A stretch of 64,000 nucleotides of DNA from an uncultured Pseudomonadota bacterium. GTDB taxonomy: Bacteria > Pseudomonadota > Gammaproteobacteria > Ga0077536. The notes beneath the pieces are model-generated. The model was not told the origin of the DNA. It did not search any database and saw only the letters and a program-made list of their open reading frames with translations. Made by a program: the position numbers and the translations under genes. The stretch spans positions 124,001 through 188,000 of the forward strand of contig CAIKBL010000051.1 of NCBI GenBank assembly GCA_903825645.1, read 5' to 3'. Shown piece after piece: positions 19,620 to 27,576 of the stretch (its first letter is position 1; each line of letters begins with the position of its first letter).

Positions 19620-20241
19620 TCGATTGTTCGCGTTGCCGGATACTCTCCAGGGCCAGAAAAATGACCGCGCCGTTCAGCAGGTGCCAAAGCCAGTGCGTGC
19701 CGTGGGGCAGGGTGCCGCACCATCGCCAATCGAAAATTCTGGCGCACAGCGAGCCACCGAATAACCACGCGGCGGCCCGGAGCAATCGCCTCGTCGCATC
19801 CTCACGCATGATCACCGCCATGGTGACGAGTGCGCCAAGTACCGGCAAGTAGGCGAGCGAACCGTTCAGTAGCGTCCGCGGCGCCCAGAAATCAAGGCTG
19901 ACCATCGCGCCGGCCAAGAGCACGCAGCCCGTTGCGGCCACGACTTGCGGGTACCCGAGTGCGCGGCGCACGGTGAAATAGAGAAACGCCTGAACAAAAC
20001 AAAGGATGGGCACGACATCGGCCAGTTCCGCCCACGGCGCATGCGTGGCGTGCCAGGCCAGACTGCCGAAGCCAATGGCGTGCGCGAGTCCCCACAGCGT
20101 CCACCACTGGACACTGGACGCTCGTCCCTCGAGGCCGCCGCGCAGCCAACTGACGAGCGCGGCGGCGGTGAAGGCGACGTTGCTATAGGCATTCCAAGGT
20201 TCGAGATAACCCTGGGCCACGAGTTGCTCACAATATTGCAT
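19603..20241 (-). CDS. Ceramidase-family membrane protein (CREST superfamily)
   Basis: An integral membrane protein of 212 residues with about six to seven hydrophobic helices. Conserved family elements are an N-terminal CE....EPWNAYSN, GSLAWHATHAPWAELAD with the Ser, His and Asp of the zinc hydrolase site, and HWLWHLLNG near the C-terminus supplying the HxxxH pair. These match alkaline ceramidase and related CREST hydrolases. In bacteria the substrate is usually unknown and may be another amide lipid. Its stop lies inside the end of the ligase gene (tail-to-tail overlap), and its start faces the MaoC gene, with a divergent promoter region of about 125 bases between them. Confidence 0.78.
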   Translation of the reverse strand: MQYCEQLVAQGYLEPWNAYSNVAFTAAALVSWLRGGLEGRASSVQWWTLWGLAHAIGFGSLAWHATHAPWAELADVVPILCFVQAFLYFTVRRALGYPQVVAATGCVLLAGAMVSLDFWAPRTLLNGSLAYLPVLGALVTMAVIMREDATRRLLRAAAWLFGGSLCARIFDWRWCGTLPHGTHWLWHLLNGAVIFLALESIRQREQSISPGR

Positions 20242-20333
20242 GGCGCTGACCGGTTGCGTTGAGAGGATTGCCGGAGGTCATCAAGCGGGCGGTAGATTAT
20301 GCCTGGAGCCGGCGCGAGAATAAGCTTTCTCCG

Positions 20334-20339
20334 TATAAT
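20334..20339 (+). promoter_or_regulatory. Perfect -10 hexamer upstream of the MaoC operon
   Basis: TATAAT lies 29 bases before the MaoC start codon. No good -35 hexamer is found at 16-18 bases upstream, so it may depend on an activator or be weak. It would drive the six-gene CoA-ester/dehalogenase operon. Confidence 0.45.
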
Positions 20340-20367
20340 AGACAGACAACAACGTAAGGGGAGTGTC

Positions 20368-20823
20368 ATGCCAGGGCTGTATTTCGAAGAGTTCAAGGTC
20401 GGTCAAATTTTTAAACATCCGATTCACCGGACAGTCACCGAAATGGATAACGTCCTTTTCTCGGGGCTTACCCATAATCCGGCAAGGCTTCATCTGGATG
20501 AAGAGTATTGCAAGAATCACACGGAGTTCGGGCAACGGATTCTGAACAGTGCCTTTACGCTGGCGCTCATGGTGGGGGTGTCTGTCTATGAAACCACGAT
20601 GGGCACCACGGTGGGTAATCTCGGCTGGGACGAGGTGCGTTTCCCGCGCCCGGTGTTCCATGGCGATACCCTCCATTTCGAAAGCGAAGTGCTCGAGCTA
20701 CGGGCATCCAAGTCGCGTCCCCAAAACGGTATCGTGATTTTTGCGCACCGCGGTTACAACCAACGTGATGAGCTCATCGGCGAGTGCAAGCGCACTGGTT
20801 TGATGTTGAGGAAGCCGGCATGA
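20368..20823 (+). CDS. MaoC-family hydratase
   Basis: A 151-residue hot-dog-fold protein of the MaoC/(R)-specific enoyl-CoA hydratase family. It reads close to mesaconyl-CoA or itaconyl-CoA hydratases: GLYFEEFKVGQIF, RTVTEMDNVLFSGLT, the catalytic-type LHLDEEY, VFHGDTLHFESEV and SKSRPQNGIV. It would add water across a branched C5 enoyl-CoA. The ATG has an AAGGGGAG site just upstream; an earlier in-frame start lacks one. The stop overlaps the next start (ATGA), and that next gene is a CitE-like lyase, the usual partner that cleaves the hydrated product. The pairing supports a mesaconate/citramalate or itaconate-type route. Confidence 0.85.
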   Translation: MPGLYFEEFKVGQIFKHPIHRTVTEMDNVLFSGLTHNPARLHLDEEYCKNHTEFGQRILNSAFTLALMVGVSVYETTMGTTVGNLGWDEVRFPRPVFHGDTLHFESEVLELRASKSRPQNGIVIFAHRGYNQRDELIGECKRTGLMLRKPA

Positions 20824-21704
20824 ATATTCTACGTTCCATGCTTTTTGTCCCAGGTGATAGTGAAAAAAAAATGGCCAAGGCGGCGTCTGTTGGCGCTGAT
20901 GCGCTCATTCTCGATCTCGAGGACTCAGTCGCGGCACAACGGCGCCCGTTGGCACGCGAAATGTCGCTGGCCTATCTCAAAGGCGCCGACCGGAGCAATG
21001 GCGAACTGTGGGTCCGGATGAATCCGCTGGACTCCGCGGACGCCTTGCTCGATCTGGTGGCCGTCGTCGCGGGACGTCCAGATGGTATCGCGCTCCCAAA
21101 GTGCGAGGGACCTCATCATGTGCTGCAGCTCTCGAATTATCTCGAGGTGCTCGAGACCCAGTACGGGATCCCGGTCGGCAGCATCGGCATTACGGCGATT
21201 GCAACCGAGACGGCGGCGGCACCTTTCACTTTGGGACAGTACAAAGGCGCGCCAAGGGTCCGGATACTGACCTGGGGCGCAGAAGATTTAGGTGCGGCTC
21301 TGGGGGCTAGTTCCAACAAGGATGAGCACGGCAACTATACGCCGCCTTATGTCTTGGCACGTTCCCTGTGCTTGTTTGGTGCGTACGCCGCCGGCGTGCA
21401 AGCACTCGATACCGTGCAGCCCGATTTCAGGGCATCAGATAAGTTGCTACGGGAATGTAACGAAGGCCGGCGCGATGGCTTCTTGGGCAAAATTGCCATC
21501 CACCCTGACCAGGTGGCGGTGATCAACGAAGCCTTTACCCCGTCGGCCGCTGAAATCGCGCACGCGCAAGCGGTGATCAATGCGTTTGCGACGAATCCTG
21601 AAGCGGGTACGTTGAGTCTTGAGGGCAAAATGATCGACAAGCCGCATCTCAAACAGGCGGAGCGGGTCATGGCCATTGCAAAGCAGGCCGAGGCCCGCAG
21701 ATGA
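20820..21704 (+). CDS. CitE-like CoA-ester lyase (malyl/citramalyl-CoA type)
   Basis: A 294-residue HpcH/HpaI-family aldolase. Key elements are RSMLFVPGDS, the Mg-binding ILDLEDSVA, RMNPLDS, ALPKCEG, and the acidic TWGAEDLGAALGA; the C-terminal IHPDQVAVIN is typical of CitE and malyl-CoA lyases. It would cleave a 3-hydroxy-dicarboxyl-CoA such as beta-methylmalyl-CoA or citramalyl-CoA into acetyl/propionyl-CoA plus glyoxylate or pyruvate. The ATG at 20820 overlaps the MaoC stop and is preferred to an upstream in-frame start. It is coupled by ATGA to the dehalogenase gene downstream. The exact substrate is unproven. Confidence 0.88.
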   Translation: MNILRSMLFVPGDSEKKMAKAASVGADALILDLEDSVAAQRRPLAREMSLAYLKGADRSNGELWVRMNPLDSADALLDLVAVVAGRPDGIALPKCEGPHHVLQLSNYLEVLETQYGIPVGSIGITAIATETAAAPFTLGQYKGAPRVRILTWGAEDLGAALGASSNKDEHGNYTPPYVLARSLCLFGAYAAGVQALDTVQPDFRASDKLLRECNEGRRDGFLGKIAIHPDQVAVINEAFTPSAAEIAHAQAVINAFATNPEAGTLSLEGKMIDKPHLKQAERVMAIAKQAEARR

Positions 21705-22579
21705 CCGCTTGGGTAGACGAAAAAAAGTTTGTCACTGTGCATGGCAGCCGCATGGCCTATGTGGAGCAGGGACAGGGCACCCCTATCGTTTTTCAGCATG
21801 GGAACCCGACTTCTTCTTATCTCTGGCGCAATATCTTGCCCAGACTTGCCCCGTTCGGACGCTGTATCGCCCTTGATCTGATTGGCATGGGCGATACCGC
21901 CAAATTACCGGGCACAGGACCCGACCGATATACCCTCGAGGTTCAACAGCGCTATTTTGATGGCGCGCTGGAAGCGCTGGGTGTCGAGCGCTCGGTGGTG
22001 TTGGTCCTGCACGACTGGGGCACAGCTCTGGGCTTCGATTGGGCGCGCCGACACGCCACGGCGGTGCGCGGAATCTGCCATATGGAGGGGATCGCCATGC
22101 CGCTAGAATGGTCGGATTGGCCGGAGTCTGCTCGCGGCATTTTTCAGACTTTTCGTTCGCCCGCAGGAGAGGATGTGGTGCTGGATAAAAATGTATTTGT
22201 AGAGCGGGTATTGCCGAAGTCCATTTTGCGGACGTTGAGCGAGGAAGAAATGGAAGCGTATCGCGCTCCTTTTCTGCAGGCCGGAGAAGATCGCCGGCCA
22301 ACGCTCGACTGGCCCAATCAAATCCCTGTAGCGGGCCAGCCGCCCGAGGTCTGCGCGACAGTCGAGGCGTACGGGACGTGGTTGAGTCAAACGGCGGTGC
22401 CGAAGCTTTTCATCAACGCTGAGCCTGGCATGATCATGACCGGCCGACCGCGTGAATATGCACGACGCTGGCCGAATCAACGCGAAGTGACTGTGCGCGG
22501 ACTACACTTCATACAGGAAGATTCTCCCGTGGAAATTACCGCCGCGCTGCGCGACTGGCTGGCGAGTCTGCCGGCGTGA
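21701..22579 (+). CDS. Haloalkane dehalogenase, LinB-like (HLD-II)
   Basis: An alpha/beta hydrolase of 292 residues that by family would hydrolyse carbon-halogen bonds to alcohol plus halide. It reads as a close relative of LinB: FQHGNPTSSYLWRNI, DLIGMGD, LHDWGTALGFDWARRH, MEGIAMPLEW and HFIQEDSP. Catalytic residues of the HLD-II type are in place: nucleophile Asp105, base His269, acid Glu129, and halide ligands Asn35 and Trp106. There is no signal peptide, unlike some periplasmic homologues. The start overlaps the lyase stop (ATGA), so it is co-translated within a CoA-ester operon, which is unusual. Natural substrate unknown; a promiscuous esterase role cannot be excluded but the halide pocket is intact. 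Confidence 0.92.
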   Translation: MTAWVDEKKFVTVHGSRMAYVEQGQGTPIVFQHGNPTSSYLWRNILPRLAPFGRCIALDLIGMGDTAKLPGTGPDRYTLEVQQRYFDGALEALGVERSVVLVLHDWGTALGFDWARRHATAVRGICHMEGIAMPLEWSDWPESARGIFQTFRSPAGEDVVLDKNVFVERVLPKSILRTLSEEEMEAYRAPFLQAGEDRRPTLDWPNQIPVAGQPPEVCATVEAYGTWLSQTAVPKLFINAEPGMIMTGRPREYARRWPNQREVTVRGLHFIQEDSPVEITAALRDWLASLPA

Positions 22580-22614
22580 ACTTTTGCTGTGGTTAGCTTT
22601 AGCAGGTGTTATGC

Positions 22615-23031
22615 ATGAATTTTGAAGACATTATAAAGATCGGGACAACGCATCAGGCGACGCTGGTGGTCACCCATGAGTTAACCGTGCAGGCGCGGGT
22701 GCCAGAGCTTCCCCCCGTCTACTCAACGCCAAACATGATTTTGGCTATGGAAGTGACCTGTACAGACTTGCTGAAACAGTGGTTGCCCGCTGGATGGGTC
22801 TCTGTCGGCACCTTGGTCCACGTCCGACATGTGGCTGCCACGCCGGTCGGTTGTCGTGTGCAGTTGACCGCAACGGTCGCGGAGATCTCGAAGGGCTGTG
22901 TGACTTTCGAGGTCGAAGCCCATGATGGGTTTGATTTGATCGGGAAAGGACAACATGCGCGCGCGCCTATCGAAATGGCGCGTTTCTTGGCTGGACTGGC
23001 TAAAAAGCAAGCCCGCATCGCGGGAACCTGA
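22615..23031 (+). CDS. FlK-like hot-dog thioesterase
   Basis: A 138-residue protein resembling fluoroacetyl-CoA thioesterase FlK. The FlK triad (Thr42, Glu50, His76 in that enzyme, from memory) appears here as Thr38, Glu46 and His72, all shifted by four, in VYSTPNMILAMEVT and VRHVAATPVG. The C-terminal EAHDGFDLIGKGQH segment also matches. It would hydrolyse a small acyl-CoA. The ATG at 22615 has AGCAGG 8 bases upstream. It follows the dehalogenase gene by 35 bases, which makes a haloacyl-CoA or other unwanted CoA ester a tempting substrate, but many FlK-like proteins have no link to fluorine. Family call is good, substrate is inference. Confidence 0.75.
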   Translation: MNFEDIIKIGTTHQATLVVTHELTVQARVPELPPVYSTPNMILAMEVTCTDLLKQWLPAGWVSVGTLVHVRHVAATPVGCRVQLTATVAEISKGCVTFEVEAHDGFDLIGKGQHARAPIEMARFLAGLAKKQARIAGT

Positions 23032-23043
23032 GGCAAGAAAATC

Positions 23044-23862
23044 ATGAGTGTTCACAGCAATAACACCGAAAAAGTGACGACACAGACCTTGAGAAAAATG
23101 AAGACGAACGGCGAAATCATCGCCTCTTTGACCGCTTATGACGCGGCATTCGCGCGTGTTCTCGATCGAGCGGGCTGTGATTTTATTCTCGTCGGCGACT
23201 CGGTCGGGATGGTCGTGCAGGGGCAGTCCACGACAATCCCCGTGACGGTAGACGATATCATCTATCACACCCGCTTGGTGGCACGAGGCGCTACCCGTGC
23301 CCTGATCATGGCGGACATGCCTTTCATGAGTTACCACTCGCCCGCAGATTGCCTGCATAACGCCGCGCGCCTGATGAAAGAAGGCGGCGCCGAGATGGTC
23401 AAACTCGAGTGGGGTGCTTTGCAACTCGACATGGTGGCGCGGCTGACGGAATGCGGGATCCCAGTATGTGCCCATCTCGGACTCACGCCGCAGGCCATCC
23501 ACAAGTTGGGCGCGTACCGGGTGCAGGGGCGGGAGCAGGAGACGGCCGCCAAGATGCTCCACGATGCACGGGCCCTAGAAGCCGCGGGCGCCGACATGCT
23601 GCTGCTCGAGTGCGTGCCCATGGGGTTGGCCGAGCAGATTACGCGCGCAGCCACGGTACCCGTCATAGGTATCGGTGCGGGTCCCGATGTGGATGGCCAA
23701 ATCCTAGTGCTCTATGACATCTTGGATATTGCGCCAGGGAAGCGGACTCGATTTTCGAAGAACTACATGACGGGTGTGGACAGTATCCATGCAGCCATCG
23801 AATCCTATGTCGTGGAAGTCAAGTCCAAGACATTCCCCACCGCTGCTTATGCCTTTCAATGA
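23044..23862 (+). CDS. PanB-like ketopantoate hydroxymethyltransferase
   Basis: A 272-residue TIM-barrel enzyme of the PanB family, which transfers a hydroxymethyl group from methylene-THF to 2-oxoisovalerate in pantothenate synthesis. Conserved parts are SLTAYDAAFARVLD, LVGDSVGMVVQG, MADMPFMSY, HLGLTPQAIHKLGAYRVQGR, LLECVP and VIGIGAGPDVDGQI. The usual VKLEGG metal-site loop reads VKLEWGA, so Gly-Gly is replaced. No panC or panD is adjacent; instead it sits between two thioesterases, and its stop overlaps the TesB start (ATGA). It may be a specialised paralogue acting on another 2-oxoacid. Calling it panB proper would be premature. Confidence 0.8.
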   Translation: MSVHSNNTEKVTTQTLRKMKTNGEIIASLTAYDAAFARVLDRAGCDFILVGDSVGMVVQGQSTTIPVTVDDIIYHTRLVARGATRALIMADMPFMSYHSPADCLHNAARLMKEGGAEMVKLEWGALQLDMVARLTECGIPVCAHLGLTPQAIHKLGAYRVQGREQETAAKMLHDARALEAAGADMLLLECVPMGLAEQITRAATVPVIGIGAGPDVDGQILVLYDILDIAPGKRTRFSKNYMTGVDSIHAAIESYVVEVKSKTFPTAAYAFQ

Positions 23863-24725
23863 ACCCGCGCTTGACGACGCTTATTGCTGGGCTAGCGCTA
23901 GAGAAACTCGAAGAAAACTTATTCCGCGGCGCGATTAGCGACACCATCATCAAGCGTGTCTATGGCGGAAAGGTACTCGGGGAGGCCAGTACGGCGGCGC
24001 AAATGACGGTAGAGGGGGATCGTGCCCTGCACTCGTTGCACGCTTATTTTTTGCGCGAAGCAGATTCGTATGCGCCCGTCATTTACTCGGTAGACCGTAG
24101 TCGCGACGGCAAGAGTTTTTCCGCGCGACGGGTGACCGCCATCCAGCATGGCAAACCGATTTTTACGCTCGAGGCTTCTTTCCATCGAGAAGAGATCGGC
24201 ATCGAATACCAATCACCGATTCCGGCGGTGCCGGCACCGGAAACACTAGAGCCGTTAGTGTGGCACTGGGACCAGTTCGAGACGCTCTCGGCGCGGCAGC
24301 AACGTACTATGAGTATCGTCGCACCCTTTCAAATCCGTGCCATTGACGGTCCGGGCGGTAGCCATGACCACGAGGGACGCCCGGTGCGGCGGGTGTGGAT
24401 CCGGGCCACCGACGTTCTCCCTGATAATCCAGTGTTGCATCGGGCAATGCTGGCCTACCTATCAGACTATGGACTAATCTGGACCTTACTCGCCCATCAT
24501 GGGTTCCAGCTGTCGAATCAACATATTGTCGTCGCGAGCTTGGATCATGCCATGTGGTTTCACCGACCCTTCCGTCTCGATGATTGGTTGCTGTATTACT
24601 GCGAGGGGGTTTCTTCGGCCGGCGCTCGGGGGCTCGCCCGCGGTTCTTTTTATGACCGGGAAGGTAAGTTGGTAGTGTCCGTCGCTCAAGAAGGATTAAT
24701 GCGGGTGATTGACGGCGAGCCCTAA
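23859..24725 (+). CDS. Acyl-CoA thioesterase II (TesB family)
   Basis: A 288-residue double hot-dog thioesterase. The N-terminal half has LEENLFRGAISD and VYGGKVLGEA, the second half HRPFRLDDWLLYYCEG and ARGSFYDREGKLVVSVAQEGLMR, which are the standard TesB signatures with the catalytic Asp/Gln/Thr region. It would hydrolyse acyl-CoA esters in the cytoplasm, releasing CoA. It is the last gene of the CoA-ester operon and overlaps the PanB-like gene by four bases. With the FlK-like protein the operon has two different thioesterases, suggesting release of CoA or clearing of dead-end esters. Confidence 0.9.
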   Translation: MNPRLTTLIAGLALEKLEENLFRGAISDTIIKRVYGGKVLGEASTAAQMTVEGDRALHSLHAYFLREADSYAPVIYSVDRSRDGKSFSARRVTAIQHGKPIFTLEASFHREEIGIEYQSPIPAVPAPETLEPLVWHWDQFETLSARQQRTMSIVAPFQIRAIDGPGGSHDHEGRPVRRVWIRATDVLPDNPVLHRAMLAYLSDYGLIWTLLAHHGFQLSNQHIVVASLDHAMWFHRPFRLDDWLLYYCEGVSSAGARGLARGSFYDREGKLVVSVAQEGLMRVIDGEP

Positions 24726-24780
24726 AGCTTTCGGAAAAGAAGACCGATAACCGGACGTTATTCCCTCGGATTGTGTTGCT

Positions 24781-26592
24781 ATGCAGACGGCTGATCGGCC
24801 GAAATTTAAGCGTTTTGAACTGCTATCCAAGATAGGCGCAGGTCTGCATGGTCGGGTTTTCCTAGCATGGGATCCAAACCTAGAACGGAAGGTAGCACTC
24901 AAGATTCTGACCCGTCAGCGCGATACAGCAGCCACGATGGAGCAGTTTTTCGGGGAAGCGCGCGCGGTTGCGCGCGTGTCCCACCCCAATGTCATCCCGC
25001 TTTTCGAAGCGGGCGCCGAAAAAGGCTTGCCCTATCTAGTCTTCGAATATGTAGAGGGCTCGTCCTTGAAAACCTTTCTAGAAACTACCACTCTAGATAG
25101 GGAAACCGCCTGCACCAAGTTTCACGAAATCTGCGTAGGGGTAGCGGCGGCCCACGCCTTGGGGATCGCTCATCTCGACTTATCCCCGAACAATATTTTG
25201 ATAGATTCGCGCGGAACACCGCGAGTCATGGACTTCGGACTCTCGCGCTTTGTGGCGGCCCATCGGGGGGAGAGTAATAGCGAAGAGGATATGCAGGGGA
25301 CACCCCGGTATATGAGCCCGGAACATTTTATCGGTGCCCCCCTCGATATGCGCACCGACGTGTTCGCGCTAGGCCTGATGTTCTTCGAGTTGTTGGCCGG
25401 ACGTCCCGCTGCGAATGCTGCGCGAATCAAAGAGTTGACGAGCCAGTTGCGTAATCCTCAATTTGACTGGATCGCGCTGCAGAAAAAAGAAGTGCCGACC
25501 GAAATCATCAGCGTCATACGGGATGCGTTGGCCCGCGAACCTATTCGTCGGTTTGCAGATGCCGGCGCAATGGCCACTGCACTGCAAGAAGCGATGGAGT
25601 CGATGAAAGCGCGCGAGAACCGGAACTTGGCGGTTCAGTTCGTTTTACGCCGATTGCAGCGCAGGCCCGAGTTTCCGGCTTTCTCCAATAGCATCGCCGA
25701 AATCAATCGTCTGACTGATGAGGATAGTAGGGCCGGTCTCCAAGATCTGGCCGATGTGGTGATGCGGGATTTCAGTCTCGCTAATCGATTGATGAAAATC
25801 GCTAATTCCGCATTCTTTTCGCCCGACAGCAACCCAGCCGGGACCGTTGCTTCTGCCATCTCTCGGGTGGGCACCAAAACAGTCCGGTTCATCTGCAACG
25901 GACTGATGATGTTTGAACATTTAAAGGGTGATTCGCCCGGTCTTCAGGATGCGCTGGTGGAATCGTTCGTCTCTGGCCTGTTGGGTCGGTTGCTAGCGCA
26001 GCAGTTTTCGCCCGAATTAGCCGAGGAGGCCTTCATCTCCGCCATGTTCAATCGGCTGGGGCGCAATCTCGTGCTGTATTACCTCGCCGACGAATACACC
26101 GAGATTCAACAATGCTTTGCCACAGGGATGTCGATAATAGATGCCGAGCGTGCCATTCTCGCCAGCAGCTGCGCCGAAATTGGTGCCGCCGTCGCGGCGA
26201 GCTGGAAGTTTCCGGTCAGCCTGGTCTCGACGATGAAATCTCTACCCCCGGGGGTATTGCCGACGCCAGCGTTCGCCCTTGAGCGAACGCGCGCCTTGGC
26301 GCATTTTCCAAACGAGCTGTGTGCCTTGGTGAGCGGATCGGAGGCGCTGGACGCGCCCCTCGAAAAACTCGCACGCCTCGGAGAGCGATTTGCGCGAATT
26401 TTTCGCACCAACCCCACCGATCTGGCCGCTACACTTGATGTGGCGCTGCGAAAATTTGTCGATATTGCACCCTCGCTCGGCATAAATCCCAAAACGAGTG
26501 GATTTTGTCAAACAACAGGTGAATTTCTAGAGGTCTTCCGCTTGATGCAATCGATGCCACTCGGCGAGCCCGAGTACCGAGTCGGCGCCTAA
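24781..26592 (+). CDS. Ser/Thr protein kinase fused to HDOD domain
   Basis: A 603-residue cytoplasmic signalling protein. Residues 10-275 are a eukaryotic-type kinase: Gly-rich loop IGAGLHGRVFLAW, ATP-binding Lys41 (VALKIL), catalytic loop HLDLSPNN (131-138) and DFG (151-153), with an APE-like MSPEHF. The catalytic Asp133 is present, but HRD reads HLD and the usual Lys two residues after Asp is Ser135, so activity may be altered. Residues about 285-510 form an HDOD domain (QFVLRRLQRRPEFPAFS, MRDFSLANRLMKIANSAFF), a phosphohydrolase-like fold used in bacterial signalling. No membrane helix is seen. It starts 55 bases after tesB. Targets are unknown. Confidence 0.88.
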   Translation: MQTADRPKFKRFELLSKIGAGLHGRVFLAWDPNLERKVALKILTRQRDTAATMEQFFGEARAVARVSHPNVIPLFEAGAEKGLPYLVFEYVEGSSLKTFLETTTLDRETACTKFHEICVGVAAAHALGIAHLDLSPNNILIDSRGTPRVMDFGLSRFVAAHRGESNSEEDMQGTPRYMSPEHFIGAPLDMRTDVFALGLMFFELLAGRPAANAARIKELTSQLRNPQFDWIALQKKEVPTEIISVIRDALAREPIRRFADAGAMATALQEAMESMKARENRNLAVQFVLRRLQRRPEFPAFSNSIAEINRLTDEDSRAGLQDLADVVMRDFSLANRLMKIANSAFFSPDSNPAGTVASAISRVGTKTVRFICNGLMMFEHLKGDSPGLQDALVESFVSGLLGRLLAQQFSPELAEEAFISAMFNRLGRNLVLYYLADEYTEIQQCFATGMSIIDAERAILASSCAEIGAAVAASWKFPVSLVSTMKSLPPGVLPTPAFALERTRALAHFPNELCALVSGSEALDAPLEKLARLGERFARIFRTNPTDLAATLDVALRKFVDIAPSLGINPKTSGFCQTTGEFLEVFRLMQSMPLGEPEYRVGA

Positions 26593-26654
26593 AGACGATC
26601 GCAAAATCGAAGCGCGGCGACGGCTACGGGCCATCACCGCACCGCGGCCTGAGC

Positions 26655-27182
26655 TTACTTCTTACGCGAAGACGCCTTGACTTTGGTCTCGAGTTTTTTG
26701 GTCTTTACTTTCTTGGGGGTCTCAGACTTAGCAGATTTTCCACCGATCTGACTGGCCCAAAGCGATTGCGCTTCCTCCCAACCGACCACGGACATCGTGC
26801 TTCCATCTGCATTAATGAATTTGAGTGGGCCCAAGAAGGTCATGTAAAACTCGCTGGCCTTTGGAAAATACGTCTTGTCGTGGCGTGCCCCACAGGATTC
26901 GTAACCGTAACCCATCCCGGTGGCCGTGGCTCCGCCTGTTTCGTCACCCCCACGCACTTCCATTTTGCCCTTGGTCAGCAGATATTCACCCGGTCCGACG
27001 TGGACATGGCTGGCAAAAGACGAGCCTTTCGGGCAATCGAAGATCGCGGTCCAGGCACCCACCTCCGGCGAGACATGCAAGAGTTTCCACCGAATGCCGC
27101 CGGCGGAAAGCGCCTCGGGAAAGGGCTTCCACGGCGTGGCGTTGATCTGCACATATTCCTGCGAAATTTGTGGTTTGAGCAT
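26655..27182 (-). CDS. Cupin-domain protein with Lys-rich tail
   Basis: A 175-residue protein. Residues about 15-130 form a single cupin: SHVHVGPGEYLLTKGKMEV carries the His-x-His and Glu metal ligands of cupin motif 1, and a later His (SCGARHDKTYFP) may be the motif 2 ligand. It resembles acetylacetone-cleaving-like and other small dioxygenase or sensor cupins, but the reaction cannot be named. The last 35 residues are a low-complexity, strongly basic Lys/Ser/Thr tail, unusual for an enzyme and suggestive of nucleic-acid or surface contact. The ATG is preceded by a strong AGGAGG site. It is divergent from the LLM oxidoreductase gene. Confidence 0.7.
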   Translation of the reverse strand: MLKPQISQEYVQINATPWKPFPEALSAGGIRWKLLHVSPEVGAWTAIFDCPKGSSFASHVHVGPGEYLLTKGKMEVRGGDETGGATATGMGYGYESCGARHDKTYFPKASEFYMTFLGPLKFINADGSTMSVVGWEEAQSLWASQIGGKSAKSETPKKVKTKKLETKVKASSRKK

Positions 27183-27576
27183 CTATCCTCCTGATTGAAA
27201 GAGACTGCGGACGACTAAATAATGACCCGTTCGCTTACCGCACCCGAGACCGCGTCGGTCAAACCGACCGATCGGTGAGGCACTACTGGCACGTATTCGC
27301 GCCCGCAGGAAACTTATTCTAGACGGTAGCGAAAACGGCGTCTTTTCATAACACAGGGTCACCCGGGACGCAAACACTGCAGCCTCCGTCATGCCCATTG
27401 TCCATGCCCCCGCACGGCGCAATCCGTGCCAATCGGGCCCGCGATACCGATTTAAGTCTTGCCGGACAAAGGGAGATCCTCGCTGACAGCGCCCCAACGC
27501 CTACTGGCATGTCGGCACGGGGAGCGCATAATGCGTGGGCGTTAAGTAACACATCGTGCATGCGGAGGAGTCGATC
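27183..27576. other. Divergent intergenic region between cupin and LLM genes
   Basis: Almost 400 bases between two divergent starts. Near 27262-27276 a small inverted repeat, CGGTCAAACCGACCG, is visible; its outer CGGT...ACCG arms could form an operator half-site pair. No regulator gene is adjacent. No convincing small gene was found. Confidence 0.4.
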
